Of a DNA stretch of 64,000 nucleotides, positions 33,668 to 44,100 are shown piece after piece (position 1 is the stretch's first letter; the number at the start of each line of letters is the position of its first letter). Made by a program: the position numbers and the translations under genes. The stretch comes from JAAYCI01 sp964370165 (GTDB taxonomy: Bacteria; Bacillota; Clostridia; Oscillospirales; Ruminococcaceae), in contig CAYJIG010000003.1 in NCBI GenBank assembly GCA_964370165.1, positions 1 through 64,000 of the forward strand, written 5' to 3'. The notes under the pieces are model-generated. The model did not search any database, was not told where the DNA came from, and saw only the letters and a program-made list of their open reading frames with translations.

Positions 33668-33710
33668 GATAATATTTATCATGTGGTGACAGTAGCCAAG
33701 GAGGTCTTTA

Positions 33711-34385
33711 ATGATTTATTTGGTGGAAGACGATAATAATATACGTGAGCTGGTTGCGTATACGCTGAAAAATGCCGGATTTGATGCGCAGGGTTTCGCC
33801 GAGCCTGTCTCTTTTTGGCAAGCGTTGGAAGAAAATGTGCCTCAGCTTATTTTGCTTGATATTATGCTTCCTGTTGAAGATGGGCTTAGCATTTTAAGAA
33901 AGCTTCGCAAAAACCCTAAAACGCATCGTATACCTGTTTTGATGCTAACCGCGATGGGTAGCGAATATGACAAGGTTATGGGTCTAGACAGCGGCGCAGA
34001 TGATTATTTGGCCAAGCCTTTTGGCATGATGGAACTGCTTGCCAGGGTGCGTGCTTTACTAAGGCGGACTGATACCAAGGACGACGACTTTGAGTTTACC
34101 ATTGGTAGCTTACAACTTAGCCGTCTGCGTCATGAAGTGTATGTGAATGGTGAAGCTGTTTCACTGACTCTGAAAGAGTTTGAGCTTTTGTGTTGCCTTT
34201 TGGAAAATAGAGGTAATGTGATGAATCGTGACCAGTTACTTGATCTTATTTGGGGATACGGATTTGACGGCGAAAGCCGAACGGTGGATGTGCATATACG
34301 TACTTTGCGCCAAAAGCTGGGTGAAGGCGGTAACTATATTGAAACCATCCGTGGTATTGGATATAAAATAGGGATGAAACCGTGA
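33711..34385 (+). CDS. phoB: Phosphate-regulon response regulator PhoB/PhoP
   Basis: A 224-residue OmpR-family regulator: acidic pocket VEDDNN, phospho-acceptor Asp in LILLDIMLPVEDG, lysine in DYLAKPFGMMELL, and a winged helix with MNRDQLLDLIWGYGFDG and RTVDVHIRTLRQKLG. Expected to activate the pst promoter through the TTAACA repeats upstream of pstS. AAGGAGG precedes the ATG. The stop overlaps the phoR GTG start (GTGA). Confidence 0.92.
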   Translation: MIYLVEDDNNIRELVAYTLKNAGFDAQGFAEPVSFWQALEENVPQLILLDIMLPVEDGLSILRKLRKNPKTHRIPVLMLTAMGSEYDKVMGLDSGADDYLAKPFGMMELLARVRALLRRTDTKDDDFEFTIGSLQLSRLRHEVYVNGEAVSLTLKEFELLCCLLENRGNVMNRDQLLDLIWGYGFDGESRTVDVHIRTLRQKLGEGGNYIETIRGIGYKIGMKP

Positions 34386-36043
34386 CAAAACGCATTTTTT
34401 ATTCTACATTCATAGTGGTCACTTGTGTGATATTACTGGCTACCACCCTTTTTTTGGGTGTGTGGCATTCTTTTAATATATCAACACTTGAAGACGAGCT
34501 TCGCCTTGAAGCAGATGTTATATCCTCACGTGTAGACGAAGAAGGCCTAGACTATTTAAACGATCCTGATGTCCCGGTGCAAAGTCGTATTATTTGTATT
34601 TCCGGTGACGGCGAGGCAATATTTGATACCCACGCCGAGCAAGGTGGTGATACCGAAAATTATCTTCATCATACCGCAGTGCAGCAAGCTGTTTCTTTTG
34701 GTCGTGGATTTAATGTACAGCAGAATTTGTCTTCGGCCACCGTTTATTATGCTATATCTTTAGCCGACACAAATATCCTTTTGTTTTCCATGGTGACCGA
34801 AAGCATCCCATCCCTTTTATTAGGTCTTTTTCCTTTTATTTTTATCACCTTTCTTTTTGGGATTGCGTTTTCTTCTTTGTTGGCACGACATACCGCAAAC
34901 CACATCACCAATTCGCTGAATCAAATTGATTTTGCAGAGCCTAAAACTCTTGTCAAATATGAGGAGCTGGATCCTCTATCTCAACATATCTCAAGCCAAA
35001 AAAAGCATTTGCAAAATCGTCTGGCCGAACTAAACCGTAGGCAACAAGAGTTTGATACCATCATTTCAAACATACAAGAAGGCCTCTTGGTGTTGGACGC
35101 TCAAGCTAACATAATCTCGTATAACCAAGGCGCTTTGCATCTTATGGATGTGTCACATTTTAAACTGCACCAAAATGTACTTGAAGTTAACCGAAGCGCA
35201 CCTTTCCGAAACTGTCTTGAGTCAGCCTCACAAGGTAAACATTGCGAAGAAAACGTGCAACTTGGTGATAAAATATGTCAATTGTTTGCAAATCCTGTCT
35301 TTCAGTCTGAGGAAATAGTTGGTATCGTGCTGATACTTTTTGATGTGACTGAACGAGAAAAGCGTGAAGTATTGCGCAGGGAATTTAGCGCAAACGTGTC
35401 TCATGAGCTTAAAACACCGCTTACGTCTATATCCGGGTTTGCAGAAATCATCAAAAACGGAATGGTGCATGAAGATGATATCCAAAATTTTGCCGGGAAT
35501 ATCTACGATGAAGCACAGCGGCTGATGCTATTAGTGCAAGATATCATAAAGCTATCGGAGATGGACGAAAATCAAACATCCTCGCAGATGGAAGAAGTGG
35601 ATATCTCCCTTATCATCGATAAAGTGATAACAAGGCTTGAGCCGGTGGCTGCAAAACGTAATGTTACATTGTGTAAAGACGTTGTTTCCATCACAATACC
35701 GGCCATTTCGCAGATTCTAAACGAAATTGTATATAACCTTTGCGATAATGCTATTCGCTATAACGTGGACGGTGGTAGTGTTACCATATCTGTCCATGAA
35801 AGCACTGATGGTGTGGTGCTATCAGTGACCGACACCGGAGTGGGGATCGCTCCCGGTAACCGCGAGCGTATTTTTGAGCGGTTTTATCGTGTGGACGAAA
35901 GTCGCGACAAAAACACGGCAGGCTCCGGGCTGGGACTTTCCATTGTAAAGCACGGCGCTCAACTTCACAACGCTACCATTAGCATCGACAGCACTTTAAA
36001 TAAAGGCACGTGTATATCTCTTAACTTTCCACGTGAAATATAA
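34382..36043 (+). CDS. phoR: Phosphate-regulon sensor histidine kinase PhoR
   Basis: A 553-residue membrane kinase. Two membrane segments (about residues 8-28 and 143-165) bracket a sensor domain of about 115 residues; a HAMP-like linker and a PAS domain (about 220-325, EGLLVLDAQANIISYNQG) precede the H-box FSANVSHELKTPLTSISGF and the HATPase domain (IVYNLCDNAIRYNVDGG, DTGVGIAPGN, GSGLGLSIVKHG). The GTG start overlaps the phoB stop. The PAS domain and gene position are those of PhoR. It ends the regulon before a bidirectional terminator. Confidence 0.92.
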   Translation: MTKRIFYSTFIVVTCVILLATTLFLGVWHSFNISTLEDELRLEADVISSRVDEEGLDYLNDPDVPVQSRIICISGDGEAIFDTHAEQGGDTENYLHHTAVQQAVSFGRGFNVQQNLSSATVYYAISLADTNILLFSMVTESIPSLLLGLFPFIFITFLFGIAFSSLLARHTANHITNSLNQIDFAEPKTLVKYEELDPLSQHISSQKKHLQNRLAELNRRQQEFDTIISNIQEGLLVLDAQANIISYNQGALHLMDVSHFKLHQNVLEVNRSAPFRNCLESASQGKHCEENVQLGDKICQLFANPVFQSEEIVGIVLILFDVTEREKREVLRREFSANVSHELKTPLTSISGFAEIIKNGMVHEDDIQNFAGNIYDEAQRLMLLVQDIIKLSEMDENQTSSQMEEVDISLIIDKVITRLEPVAAKRNVTLCKDVVSITIPAISQILNEIVYNLCDNAIRYNVDGGSVTISVHESTDGVVLSVTDTGVGIAPGNRERIFERFYRVDESRDKNTAGSGLGLSIVKHGAQLHNATISIDSTLNKGTCISLNFPREI

Positions 36044-36049
36044 CTAAAT

Positions 36050-36083
36050 AAAAACAGCAGTGCATTATACACTGCTGTTTTTA
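36050..36083. terminator. Bidirectional terminator after phoR
   Basis: AAAACAGCAGTG and CACTGCTGTTTT form a 12-bp stem with a 7-base loop and T/A tails on both sides, between convergent phoR and the small gene at 36111. Confidence 0.88.
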
Positions 36084-36110
36084 TTTTATGTCATACCGAT
36101 TTTCTGCATA

Positions 36111-36371
36111 TTAACGTAATAATCCCATGAGTTCTTCATTCACTTGATATATACGCTTTTGTACCATGCTCACGTCGGTTTGGGAAGGATAAATACCACT
36201 CGATACGTTCTTGCTAAACCCATCTTGATTTTTTTGTGTATTACTTTTTACGCTTGCATTTTGTAATACTTCTTGGAAAAGGTTTTGATCTTTTGAATCT
36301 TTTTCTTTTGAACGTGTTGTCTCACTTTTTCTTTTTGTTGCATTTGTAATGGGTGCAATGTAAATATTCAT
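36111..36371 (-). CDS. Small hypothetical protein, 86 residues
   Basis: I do not recognise this protein. It begins MNIYIAPITNATKRKSE, is highly polar in residues 10-60 (K, S, N, Q, D), and ends in a more ordered segment VSMVQKRIYQVNEELMGLLR; no membrane segment or cysteine pair is seen. It is supported as a gene by GGGAG nine bases before the ATG, a TATAAT element at 36445-36440 on the same strand, and terminators on both sides. The N-terminal polar part looks like a disordered region and the last 20 residues like an amphipathic helix. Confidence 0.6.
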   Translation of the reverse strand: MNIYIAPITNATKRKSETTRSKEKDSKDQNLFQEVLQNASVKSNTQKNQDGFSKNVSSGIYPSQTDVSMVQKRIYQVNEELMGLLR

Positions 36372-36500
36372 GATGTAGCACTCCCTTGCTATTAAACTAT
36401 CATGATGAGTTTTATTGCACTATTTTCCTTCCCTGTATCTATTATATCGGCCGAATTTTCGAAAAATTAACCCTGTTACGCATACAATAGTTTTAAGCAT

Positions 36501-36530
36501 AAAAAAAGCCGATACCTTCTGGTATCGGAC
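36501..36530 (-). terminator. Terminator of argG
   Basis: CCGATACC and GGTATCGG pair around TTCT; on the minus strand GC followed by a run of T ends the argG transcript. Confidence 0.85.
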
Positions 36531-36552
36531 TTTTCTATGAAATAAATAATGC

Positions 36553-37782
36553 TTATTTTTGGTTTTTTCGTTTTGCGTCCAGTTCTGCTTTCACCTTAAT
36601 GGGTAGGCCAAACAAGTTGATAAAACCTTCTGCGTCAGCATGGTTATATCGATCGCCTGTGGCAAAGCTGGCCACGTCATCGTCATACAGGCTGTATGGG
36701 CTGGTAACGCCTGCGTTTATGATATTGCCTTTATAAAGTTTCAGTTTTACTGTGCCGCTTACTCGCTCTTGAGTAGTGTCTACAAAAGCATCAATCGCTT
36801 CACGAAGCGGTGTGTACCACTGGCCGTTGTATACCAAATCTGCCATTTTTTGTGCCACAGATTGCTTGAAGTGTGAAGTATCTTTATCCAGGCAAATACG
36901 CTCCAGCACTTCATGTGCATGGTATAAGATGCTACCGCCCGGTGTTTCGTATACGCCACGGCTTTTCATGCCTACCAGACGATTTTCTACGATGTCTAAA
37001 ATACCGATACCGTTTTTACCGCCTAAATCATTCAAAGCTTCAATAATCTCTACACCGTCCATTTTCTGACCATTCAACGAAACCGGCACACCTTGCTCAA
37101 AGTCTAAGCTGATATATGTGGGCTCGTTCGGTGCGTTTTCAGGTGTTACGCCCAACTGCAACATTTTGTCGTACAACGGCTCGTTTGCTGGATCTTCAAG
37201 CTCTAAGCCCTCGTGTGATAAATGCCATAGGTTTTTGTCCCGTGAATAGCTTGTGTCTTTAGACATTTTTAGCGGGATGTTTCTTTCCTCGGCGTAAGCA
37301 ATGGCCTCTTCACGGCTTTGGATGTCCCATTCCCGCCAAGGTGCAATCACTGCTAAATGTGGTGCCAGCGCTTTCACTGTCAGCTCGAACCGCACCTGAT
37401 CGTTGCCTTTGCCGGTAGCACCGTGACAAATGGCATCTGCGCCTTCTTTTTCGGCAATTTCTACAAGCGCCTTGGCAATTGGTGGCCGGGCAAAGCTGGT
37501 GCCTAGCAAATATCCTTCATATTTTGCACCGGCCTTTAATGTGGGCCATATGAAGTCTTCCACCAGTTCTTTTTTGATATCCATTATATACAGCTTGGAC
37601 GCGCCAGTGTTGATGGCTTTTTCTTCCAGTCCCTCAAGCTCGCTTTTTTGGCCTACGTCGGCCGCCATGGCGATAACTTCGCAACCGTCATAGTTTTCTT
37701 TCAGCCACGGTATAATAATAGATGTATCCAGCCCACCTGAATAGGCCAGTACCACTTTTTTGATTTGTTTTTTCGCTGCCAT
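36553..37782 (-). CDS. argG: Argininosuccinate synthase
   Basis: Joins citrulline and aspartate with ATP to give argininosuccinate, the penultimate step of arginine synthesis. The 409-residue protein has the N-type ATP pyrophosphatase loop VLAYSGGLDTSI near residues 12-23, the citrulline/aspartate-binding GATGKGNDQVRFE, and SRDKNLWHLSHEG. GGAGG precedes the ATG. argH is not adjacent. The gene stands alone behind its own promoter and candidate arginine-repressor box. Confidence 0.95.
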   Translation of the reverse strand: MAAKKQIKKVVLAYSGGLDTSIIIPWLKENYDGCEVIAMAADVGQKSELEGLEEKAINTGASKLYIMDIKKELVEDFIWPTLKAGAKYEGYLLGTSFARPPIAKALVEIAEKEGADAICHGATGKGNDQVRFELTVKALAPHLAVIAPWREWDIQSREEAIAYAEERNIPLKMSKDTSYSRDKNLWHLSHEGLELEDPANEPLYDKMLQLGVTPENAPNEPTYISLDFEQGVPVSLNGQKMDGVEIIEALNDLGGKNGIGILDIVENRLVGMKSRGVYETPGGSILYHAHEVLERICLDKDTSHFKQSVAQKMADLVYNGQWYTPLREAIDAFVDTTQERVSGTVKLKLYKGNIINAGVTSPYSLYDDDVASFATGDRYNHADAEGFINLFGLPIKVKAELDAKRKNQK

Positions 37783-37835
37783 AATATCCTCCTAAGCAAC
37801 CATAGGTTCATTGTATATTTTTGCGTCTTGGTATT

Positions 37836-37887
37836 ATTATACATGATTTTTGTATAAAATCAAGCTTTTTGTGAATATTTATTCTTA
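37836..37887 (-). promoter_or_regulatory. argG promoter with candidate ARG box
   Basis: On the minus strand TTGATT (37863-37858) and TATAAT (37841-37836) are 16 bases apart. Just upstream, 37870-37887 fits the ArgR/AhrC half-site palindrome TGNAT-WWWW-ATNCA at 13 of 14 core positions (TGAAT-ATTT-ATTCT on the plus strand). An arginine-responsive repressor bound here would control argG. The remaining bases to 38049 are A+T-rich with no further feature that I can support. Confidence 0.6.
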
Positions 37888-38049
37888 TTTTTAAGAAATA
37901 TTTACTTTTGAAGAGTCGATCCCCTTCACATCCACTGTTAAAATATACACATTTTTGCATTTTAATTGCATTTTTTGGCGCATGTTATGTGAATATATTC
38001 ATATTTTGTGCAAACATTTCTTATGAGCAAAAAGTATAAACAATGAAAT

Positions 38050-38691
38050 TTACAGCTCCATCCATGCAGGATCTTTTGGATTTTTTTGGAAGGCTTGCAG
38101 TTTTTTAACATCTTCTTCTTTTATATATTGTTCTTCAAGGGCGGCTTCTATCAACGCACTGTAGCAGGAAAGCGAGGTGTTTTGAATGTTTGCCGCGGCC
38201 AGCCTGTCCAGCCCAACTTGCATTTCATACGTGAAGATAGAGACGATGCCCTGCACTGTGCAGCCACATTCACGTAAGATGTCTACCACGTCAATAACAC
38301 TGCCTGCTGTGGATATGAGGTCTTCTACCACCACCACTTTTTGGCCAGACTCTACCTTTCCTTCAACTTGGTTTCCACGGCCGTGGTCTTTGGCAGATGC
38401 ACGCACATAACACATGGGCAGGCCTAGAATATCTGCCACCAAAGCGGCGTGTGCAATGCCTGCGGTGGCTGTGCCCACCACCACGTCACAGTCCGCATAT
38501 TTTGTGCGGATGATATCGGCAAGGCCTTCCTCTACATGGCCTCTCACGGTAGGATAAGACAAAGTGAGCCTGTTGTCGCAGTAAATAGGACTTTTTATTC
38601 CTGACGCCCACGTAAACGGATCATTTGGCCGCAGGAAAACGGCATTGATGCTCAATAAATCTTTTGCAATTGTTTTAGCTATATCGCTCAT
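38050..38691 (-). CDS. pyrE: Orotate phosphoribosyltransferase
   Basis: Adds phosphoribosyl to orotate to make OMP. The 213-residue protein has the PRPP-binding motif VVVVEDLISTAGS (about residues 118-130), and SGIKSPIYCDNR and TAGIAHAALVAD contacts. Last gene of the pyr operon, 49 bases after pyrF. Confidence 0.95.
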   Translation of the reverse strand: MSDIAKTIAKDLLSINAVFLRPNDPFTWASGIKSPIYCDNRLTLSYPTVRGHVEEGLADIIRTKYADCDVVVGTATAGIAHAALVADILGLPMCYVRASAKDHGRGNQVEGKVESGQKVVVVEDLISTAGSVIDVVDILRECGCTVQGIVSIFTYEMQVGLDRLAAANIQNTSLSCYSALIEAALEEQYIKEEDVKKLQAFQKNPKDPAWMEL

Positions 38692-38740
38692 AACACACCT
38701 CTATACTATTATTTATATCTTTTACAAAATAATGCTATCT

Positions 38741-39448
38741 TCAGCCACCCACAAAGTCGGCTAAAATGTTACGATAAGCCAGCACAGGGTCTGCGGCGGC
38801 TGTGATGGGACGACCTACCACAATATAATCACTACCCAGTTTTGCGGCGTCGGCCGGCGTGGTGATACGTTTTTGGTCGTCTACGCTACTGCTTAGCGGG
38901 CGAATTCCCGGTGTTACGCATACAAATTCCGGACCACACTGCTCTTTTACCACCGTTACTTCCAACGGACTACACACCACGCCGTCTAACCCGGATGCCT
39001 GTGCATTTGCGGCGTAAGATGCCACCACCTCGTCTACTTTGCCTTGGATAAGCAGTTCTTTGTGCATCATCTCTTCGTTTGTGCTGGTAAGCTGGGTTAC
39101 AGCAATCAGCCGTGCACGTGCATTTCCTTTTGCGCCGTCTTCAAGGCCTTCCAGCGCCGCTTTCATCATTACGCTTCCGCCTGCGGCATGTAGGTTTGTC
39201 ATGTCGACACCCAGCAACGCGAGGTTTTTCATAGCTTTATGTACCGTGGTTGGAATGTCGTGTAGTTTCAGGTCAAGAAAAATAGGATGACCCCTGTCTT
39301 TCATCTCACGTACCATGTTTGGGCCCTCGCCGTAAAACAGCTCCATGCCAATTTTTAAAAACGGTTTTTCATCTGTGAAACGGTCAAGAAATGCTGTCAT
39401 TTCAGCATTATTTGCAAAGTCGCATGCTACAATTACATCTTTTCTCAT
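38741..39448 (-). CDS. pyrF: Orotidine-5'-phosphate decarboxylase
   Basis: Converts OMP to UMP. The 235-residue TIM barrel has VACDFANN at the N-terminus, the catalytic Asp-Lys array in FLDLKLHDIPTTVHKA, and the C-terminal phosphate-binding VTPGIRPLSS and IVVGRPITAA. Its ATG overlaps the pyrD stop by four bases. Confidence 0.95.
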   Translation of the reverse strand: MRKDVIVACDFANNAEMTAFLDRFTDEKPFLKIGMELFYGEGPNMVREMKDRGHPIFLDLKLHDIPTTVHKAMKNLALLGVDMTNLHAAGGSVMMKAALEGLEDGAKGNARARLIAVTQLTSTNEEMMHKELLIQGKVDEVVASYAANAQASGLDGVVCSPLEVTVVKEQCGPEFVCVTPGIRPLSSSVDDQKRITTPADAAKLGSDYIVVGRPITAAADPVLAYRNILADFVGG

Positions 39449-40380
39449 CTTTTGTGTGCCCTCCCTTTTATATCGGATAAATTTTCAATATTATATGCTG
39501 CCATAACCCTCGGCATCATTTCAATAATAGTTTTGCATGCAGTGGGGTCTACCAGTGTTTGGCTACCTACCTGTACCGCAGTAGCGCCTGCTGAAATATA
39601 CTCAAGCACATCGTCTACATCGGCTATACCGCCCACGCCCACCACGGGAATATCCACCGCACCACAAACCTCGTACACCATGCGCAACGCCACCGGTTTT
39701 ACCGCAGGGCCGCTAAAGCCACACATGCCTGTGGATACAATGGGTTTGCCTGTACGTGGGTCTATGCGCATGCCTAGCAGCGTATTTGCTACCACCAGCC
39801 CGTCTGCGCCCTCGGCCTGGCACGCCTTGGCAATGTCTGTAATGCTAGTAACGTTAGGGCTAAGCTTTATCAGCATAGGTTTTTTCACCCTACCTCTTAG
39901 GGCACGCACCACCTCGGCCGCACACGTAGCATCCGTGCCAAACGCCATGCCGCCATGCTTTACATTCGGGCAAGATATATTTATTTCCAGTATATCTATC
40001 CTGTCGTCAGCAGCAAATTTTTCAGTTACTTTCACATATTCTTCTATAGAAAACCCACTAATGTTTGCAATAGCTACGCCATTATACTTTTCTCTTAGTT
40101 TCACAAGTTCGGTGTCTATCACAGCTTGCACGCCGGGATTTTGCAGGCCTACAGCATTTAGCATACCCGATACACACTCGGCAATGCGTGGGGTAGGGTT
40201 GCCAAAACGTGGCTCCCATGTAGTTCCTTTTAAACTGATGCCACCCAGCATGTTAATGTCAAACCAATCGGCCATCTCGTACCCATATCCAAACGTGCCA
40301 CTGGCCGTTATCACCGGGTTTTTTAGGCGTATTCCGCACAAATCCATCTCTGTTCCGATAAGGTTTTTTTGCTCACTCAT
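39445..40380 (-). CDS. pyrD: Dihydroorotate dehydrogenase, class 1B catalytic subunit
   Basis: Oxidises dihydroorotate to orotate with FMN. The 311-residue protein has the class 1 active-site stretch INISCPNVKHGG, whose cysteine is the catalytic base, and VGVGGIADVDD and GATAVQVGSQT at the FMN site. Pairing with PyrK, its electron-transfer subunit encoded directly upstream with a four-base overlap, makes this the NAD-linked 1B type. Confidence 0.94.
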   Translation of the reverse strand: MSEQKNLIGTEMDLCGIRLKNPVITASGTFGYGYEMADWFDINMLGGISLKGTTWEPRFGNPTPRIAECVSGMLNAVGLQNPGVQAVIDTELVKLREKYNGVAIANISGFSIEEYVKVTEKFAADDRIDILEINISCPNVKHGGMAFGTDATCAAEVVRALRGRVKKPMLIKLSPNVTSITDIAKACQAEGADGLVVANTLLGMRIDPRTGKPIVSTGMCGFSGPAVKPVALRMVYEVCGAVDIPVVGVGGIADVDDVLEYISAGATAVQVGSQTLVDPTACKTIIEMMPRVMAAYNIENLSDIKGRAHKR

Positions 40381-41126
40381 GCAAACGTCACCTCCTCGCT
40401 ACTGAAAACCGGGCCGTCAACACACACACGTTTTGCGCCCAGTTGTGTCTGACAGCTGCAACCCATGCATGCACCAAACCCACAGCCCATGCGCTCTTCA
40501 AAGCTTAACTGGCCGCTTATGCCTTTTTCTGTACATAGCTTGTGCACTGCTTTCAGCATAGGCTCGGGACCACAGGTGTAGTAATAATCAAAATCACAGC
40601 CGGCCAGCACCTCGGTGCAAAAACCTTTATGGCCACAGCTACCGTCTTCGGTGGATACCATCACCTTGCATCCCAGCTCAGTAAGCTCTTTTTCGAAAAA
40701 CACATCATCTTTACCGGCAAAGCCCAAAACAACTGTCGGGACATTACCTTGTTTTATCAGCGCCTTGGCCAAACCATAAAGTGGGGGAGTGCCCACACCG
40801 CCGCCTATCAAAGCCACTGTTTTTCCCTCGGCCTTGTCGGTGCAAAACCCGTTGCCCAGGCCGCACAAAACATCCAGCTCTGTGCCTTTGGCAAAGCGGC
40901 TTAACTTGGCAGTGCCTCTGCCCACCACCTTATATACAATATCAAGCCATCCGTCGCCCCAGTCAGCTACTGAAATCGGGCGGCGCAAATAAAGGCCCGG
41001 CAACTGTATATTTATAAATTGTCCCGGATTCACCAAGCTTTCAGTAGGGCCCAAAAGTCGCATTTTTAAGACATCTTTTGCAATATTTGCATTTGATTCC
41101 ACTATATATATAGCGTTTTCTGCCAA
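40377..41126 (-). CDS. pyrK: Dihydroorotate dehydrogenase electron-transfer subunit
   Basis: Carries electrons from PyrD to NAD with FAD and one [2Fe-2S] cluster. The 249-residue protein has the FAD-binding PGQFINIQLPGLYLRRPIS, NAD-binding LIGGGVGTPPLYGLAKAL, and the C-terminal cluster cysteines in MGCGFGACMGCSCQT and VCVDGPVF. It lies between carB and pyrD. Confidence 0.94.
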   Translation of the reverse strand: MAENAIYIVESNANIAKDVLKMRLLGPTESLVNPGQFINIQLPGLYLRRPISVADWGDGWLDIVYKVVGRGTAKLSRFAKGTELDVLCGLGNGFCTDKAEGKTVALIGGGVGTPPLYGLAKALIKQGNVPTVVLGFAGKDDVFFEKELTELGCKVMVSTEDGSCGHKGFCTEVLAGCDFDYYYTCGPEPMLKAVHKLCTEKGISGQLSFEERMGCGFGACMGCSCQTQLGAKRVCVDGPVFSSEEVTFA

Positions 41127-41173
41127 TATTTTCCCCTCACTTTCTTGTTGTTTATGATGATATTATATCTCGC

Positions 41174-44100
41174 TTAGTCTACGCCGTCTATGGTGTGTAT
41201 ACCCATCGTGATATCTTCCAGCACATCCAGTAAAACACTAACTGTGTCAAGGCTGGTGAAAATAGTAACGCTGTTTTCCACCGCACTGCGACGAATCATG
41301 AATCCGTCTTTACGGTTGTTTTCGCTACCCGGTGTTTGGGTGTTTATCACGTACGCCACATTTCTTGTGCGCAGGCTTTGAATAATATCATCGCTACCTT
41401 CGCTGATTTTTTGCAGTATCCTTGTTTTGATACCTTTGTCGCGCAAGAACATCGCTGTGCCTTCAGTGGCTTCAATGTTAAATCCAAGATCGTAAAAACG
41501 TTGTAATAGCGGCAATGCACGCTGTTTATCTCCGTTGGCTATCGTTACCAGTACTGTGCCGTAGTTTGCCACTTTTTGGCCTGCGGCTTTCAAGGATTTG
41601 TACATGGCGCGGTTCAGTGTTTTGTCGTAACCTATGGCCTCGCCTGTGCTTTTCATTTCAGGCGACAAATATGTGTCTGCACCACGTAGCTTTTCAAAGC
41701 TGAACACAGGACTTTTTACGTACCAGCTGGGCTTTTCCGGCGCAAGGCCGGTAGCAATTCCCTGGCTTTTCAGGCTTTCGCCCAATGCCACACGTGCTGC
41801 AATTCCGGCAAGGTCTATTCCTGTGGCCTTTGACAAAAACGGTACGGTACGTGACGAGCGTGGATTTACCTCTATTACAAATACATCATCATTATCATCG
41901 GCAATAAACTGAATATTAAACGGGCCTTTTATGCCTATACCAATACCCAGTTTTACCGTGTATTCCACAATAGTATTTTTTACTTTTTCACTTACCGAGA
42001 AAGGTGGGTAAACGCTGATAGAGTCACCGCTATGTACGCCGGTTCGTTCCACGTGTTCCATGATGCCGGGAATGTATACGTCTGTGCCGTCACACACGGC
42101 GTCTACTTCCAGTTCTTTACCCTCTACATATTTATCCACCAAAACCGGCGCATCTTCACTGGCAATTGCCGCCTCGGTGAGGTAGTGTCTCAGTCCTTTT
42201 TCGTCTGATACTATCTGCATGGCACGGCCGCCTAACACAAAGCTGGGTCGTACCAACACAGGATACCCGATATCAGACGCCACCGCCACACCGGCGTCCA
42301 TGGTTGTTACAGCCTTGCCATTAGGTTGTGGAATATCCAGCTCACCCATCAGTTTTTCAAAGCTGTCACGGTTTTCGGCACGTTCGATAGCATCGTTGCC
42401 TGTACCGATGATGGGCACATCCAGCGCATTTAGTTTTGCAGATAGGTTTATGGCTGTTTGGCCACCCAGCGTGACTATGACACCGTTTGGTTTTTCAAGG
42501 TCTATTATGCCCATAACGTCTTCCACTGTAAGTGGCTCGAAATACAGCTTGTCGCTTATGGTATAGTCGGTGGATACCGTTTCAGGGTTTGAGTTTATTA
42601 CAATGGCCTCGTATCCCGCTTTGCGTATGGCCCAAATAGCGTGTACGGTGGAGTAGTCAAACTCTACACCTTGGCCGATACGAATTGGGCCCGAGCCCAG
42701 TACTATGATTTTTTTGTTGTCTGTCACAATGCTTTCGTTTTCGTCTTCGTATGTAGAGTAAAAATATGGCACATAACTTTCAAATTCCGACGCGCAAGTA
42801 TCTATCATTTTGTATACCGGCACAATTTTTTCTTTTATTCTTAAATTGCGTACCGATAATTCGTCTGTGTCCCATAAACCGGCTATGGTAGCGTCGGCGA
42901 AACCACTGCGTTTTGCGATATATAGTATATCCACATCGTTTGGATGATCGCGCAAAAGGTCTTCAAGGCGCACTATGCCGTGCAGTTTTCCGATAAAAAA
43001 TGCATCAATGGCACTTTCGTCGGCAATACGCATTGGATCTACTCCACGGCGTAAAAGCTCGGCAACGGCATATACTCGCTCGTCGGTAGGATTTTGCACA
43101 TATCCCCATAGTTTTGCGCTTGACATTTCGTCAAATTTTGGCATACGGATATGGGTGAGGCCAACTTCCAGCGAACGTACAGCTTTCAGCAAGCTTTCTT
43201 CAAATGTGCGACCTACCGCCATTACTTCGCCGGTAGCTTTCATTTGAGTGCTTAGTTCTTTTGATGCTTTTTCAAACTTATCAAACGGGAACCTTGCTAT
43301 CTTTGTAACCACATAATCTAGCGCAGGCTCGAAACTGGCAGGAGTGTTTGCCATCTTTATCTCATCAAGATGATATCCCACTGCAATAAGTGCACTTACC
43401 CTGGCGATAGGGTATCCACTAGCTTTACTGGCAAGCGCCGAAGAACGAGACACCCTTGGATTTACCTCTATTACATAATAATCGAAAGAATATGGGTCCA
43501 ACGCAAACTGCACGTTGCATCCGCCTTGAATCCCAAGCGCACGTATCAAGGCAAGCGATGCATCACGAAGCATCTGGTATTCTCTGTTTGTAAGTGTTTG
43601 TGACGGACACACCACAATAGAATCGCCCGTGTGTATGCCCACAGGATCAAAATTTTCCATGTTACAAACAGTGATTGCTGTGTCGTTTGCGTCGCGCATT
43701 ACTTCGTATTCTATCTCTTTATAGCCCTTGATGGATTTTTCTACCAGCACCTGCGATACCGGAGAGTAGCGAAGTGCACTTTCGGCTACTTCCATCATCT
43801 CTTCGTCGTTTTCGGCAAAACCACCGCCTGTGCCGCCTAAGGTAAACGCCGGACGCAACACCACCGGATATCCTATGGTGTGTGCATGCTTAATAGCCTC
43901 TTCAATAGAATGTGCTATAAAACTGGGTAGGGCAGGCTGGCCTATACGCTGGCACAACGCTTTAAACAGTTCCCTGTCTTCCGCTTGGCTTATCGAGTCA
44001 AACCCTGTGCCTAATATCTCACAGTTACATTCTTTCAGCACACCTTTTTCCGCCAGCTGCATCGCCATGTTTAGGCCGGTTTGTCCGCCTAATGTAGGCA

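Noticed and set aside
37985..38005. GAATATATTC palindrome upstream of argG as a second ARG box
   Set aside because: The half-sites are two bases too close for the ArgR consensus.
39452..40405. 317-codon plus-strand frame
   Set aside because: Fully antisense to pyrD, with no family resemblance and no promoter or RBS; an effect of codon bias on the other strand.
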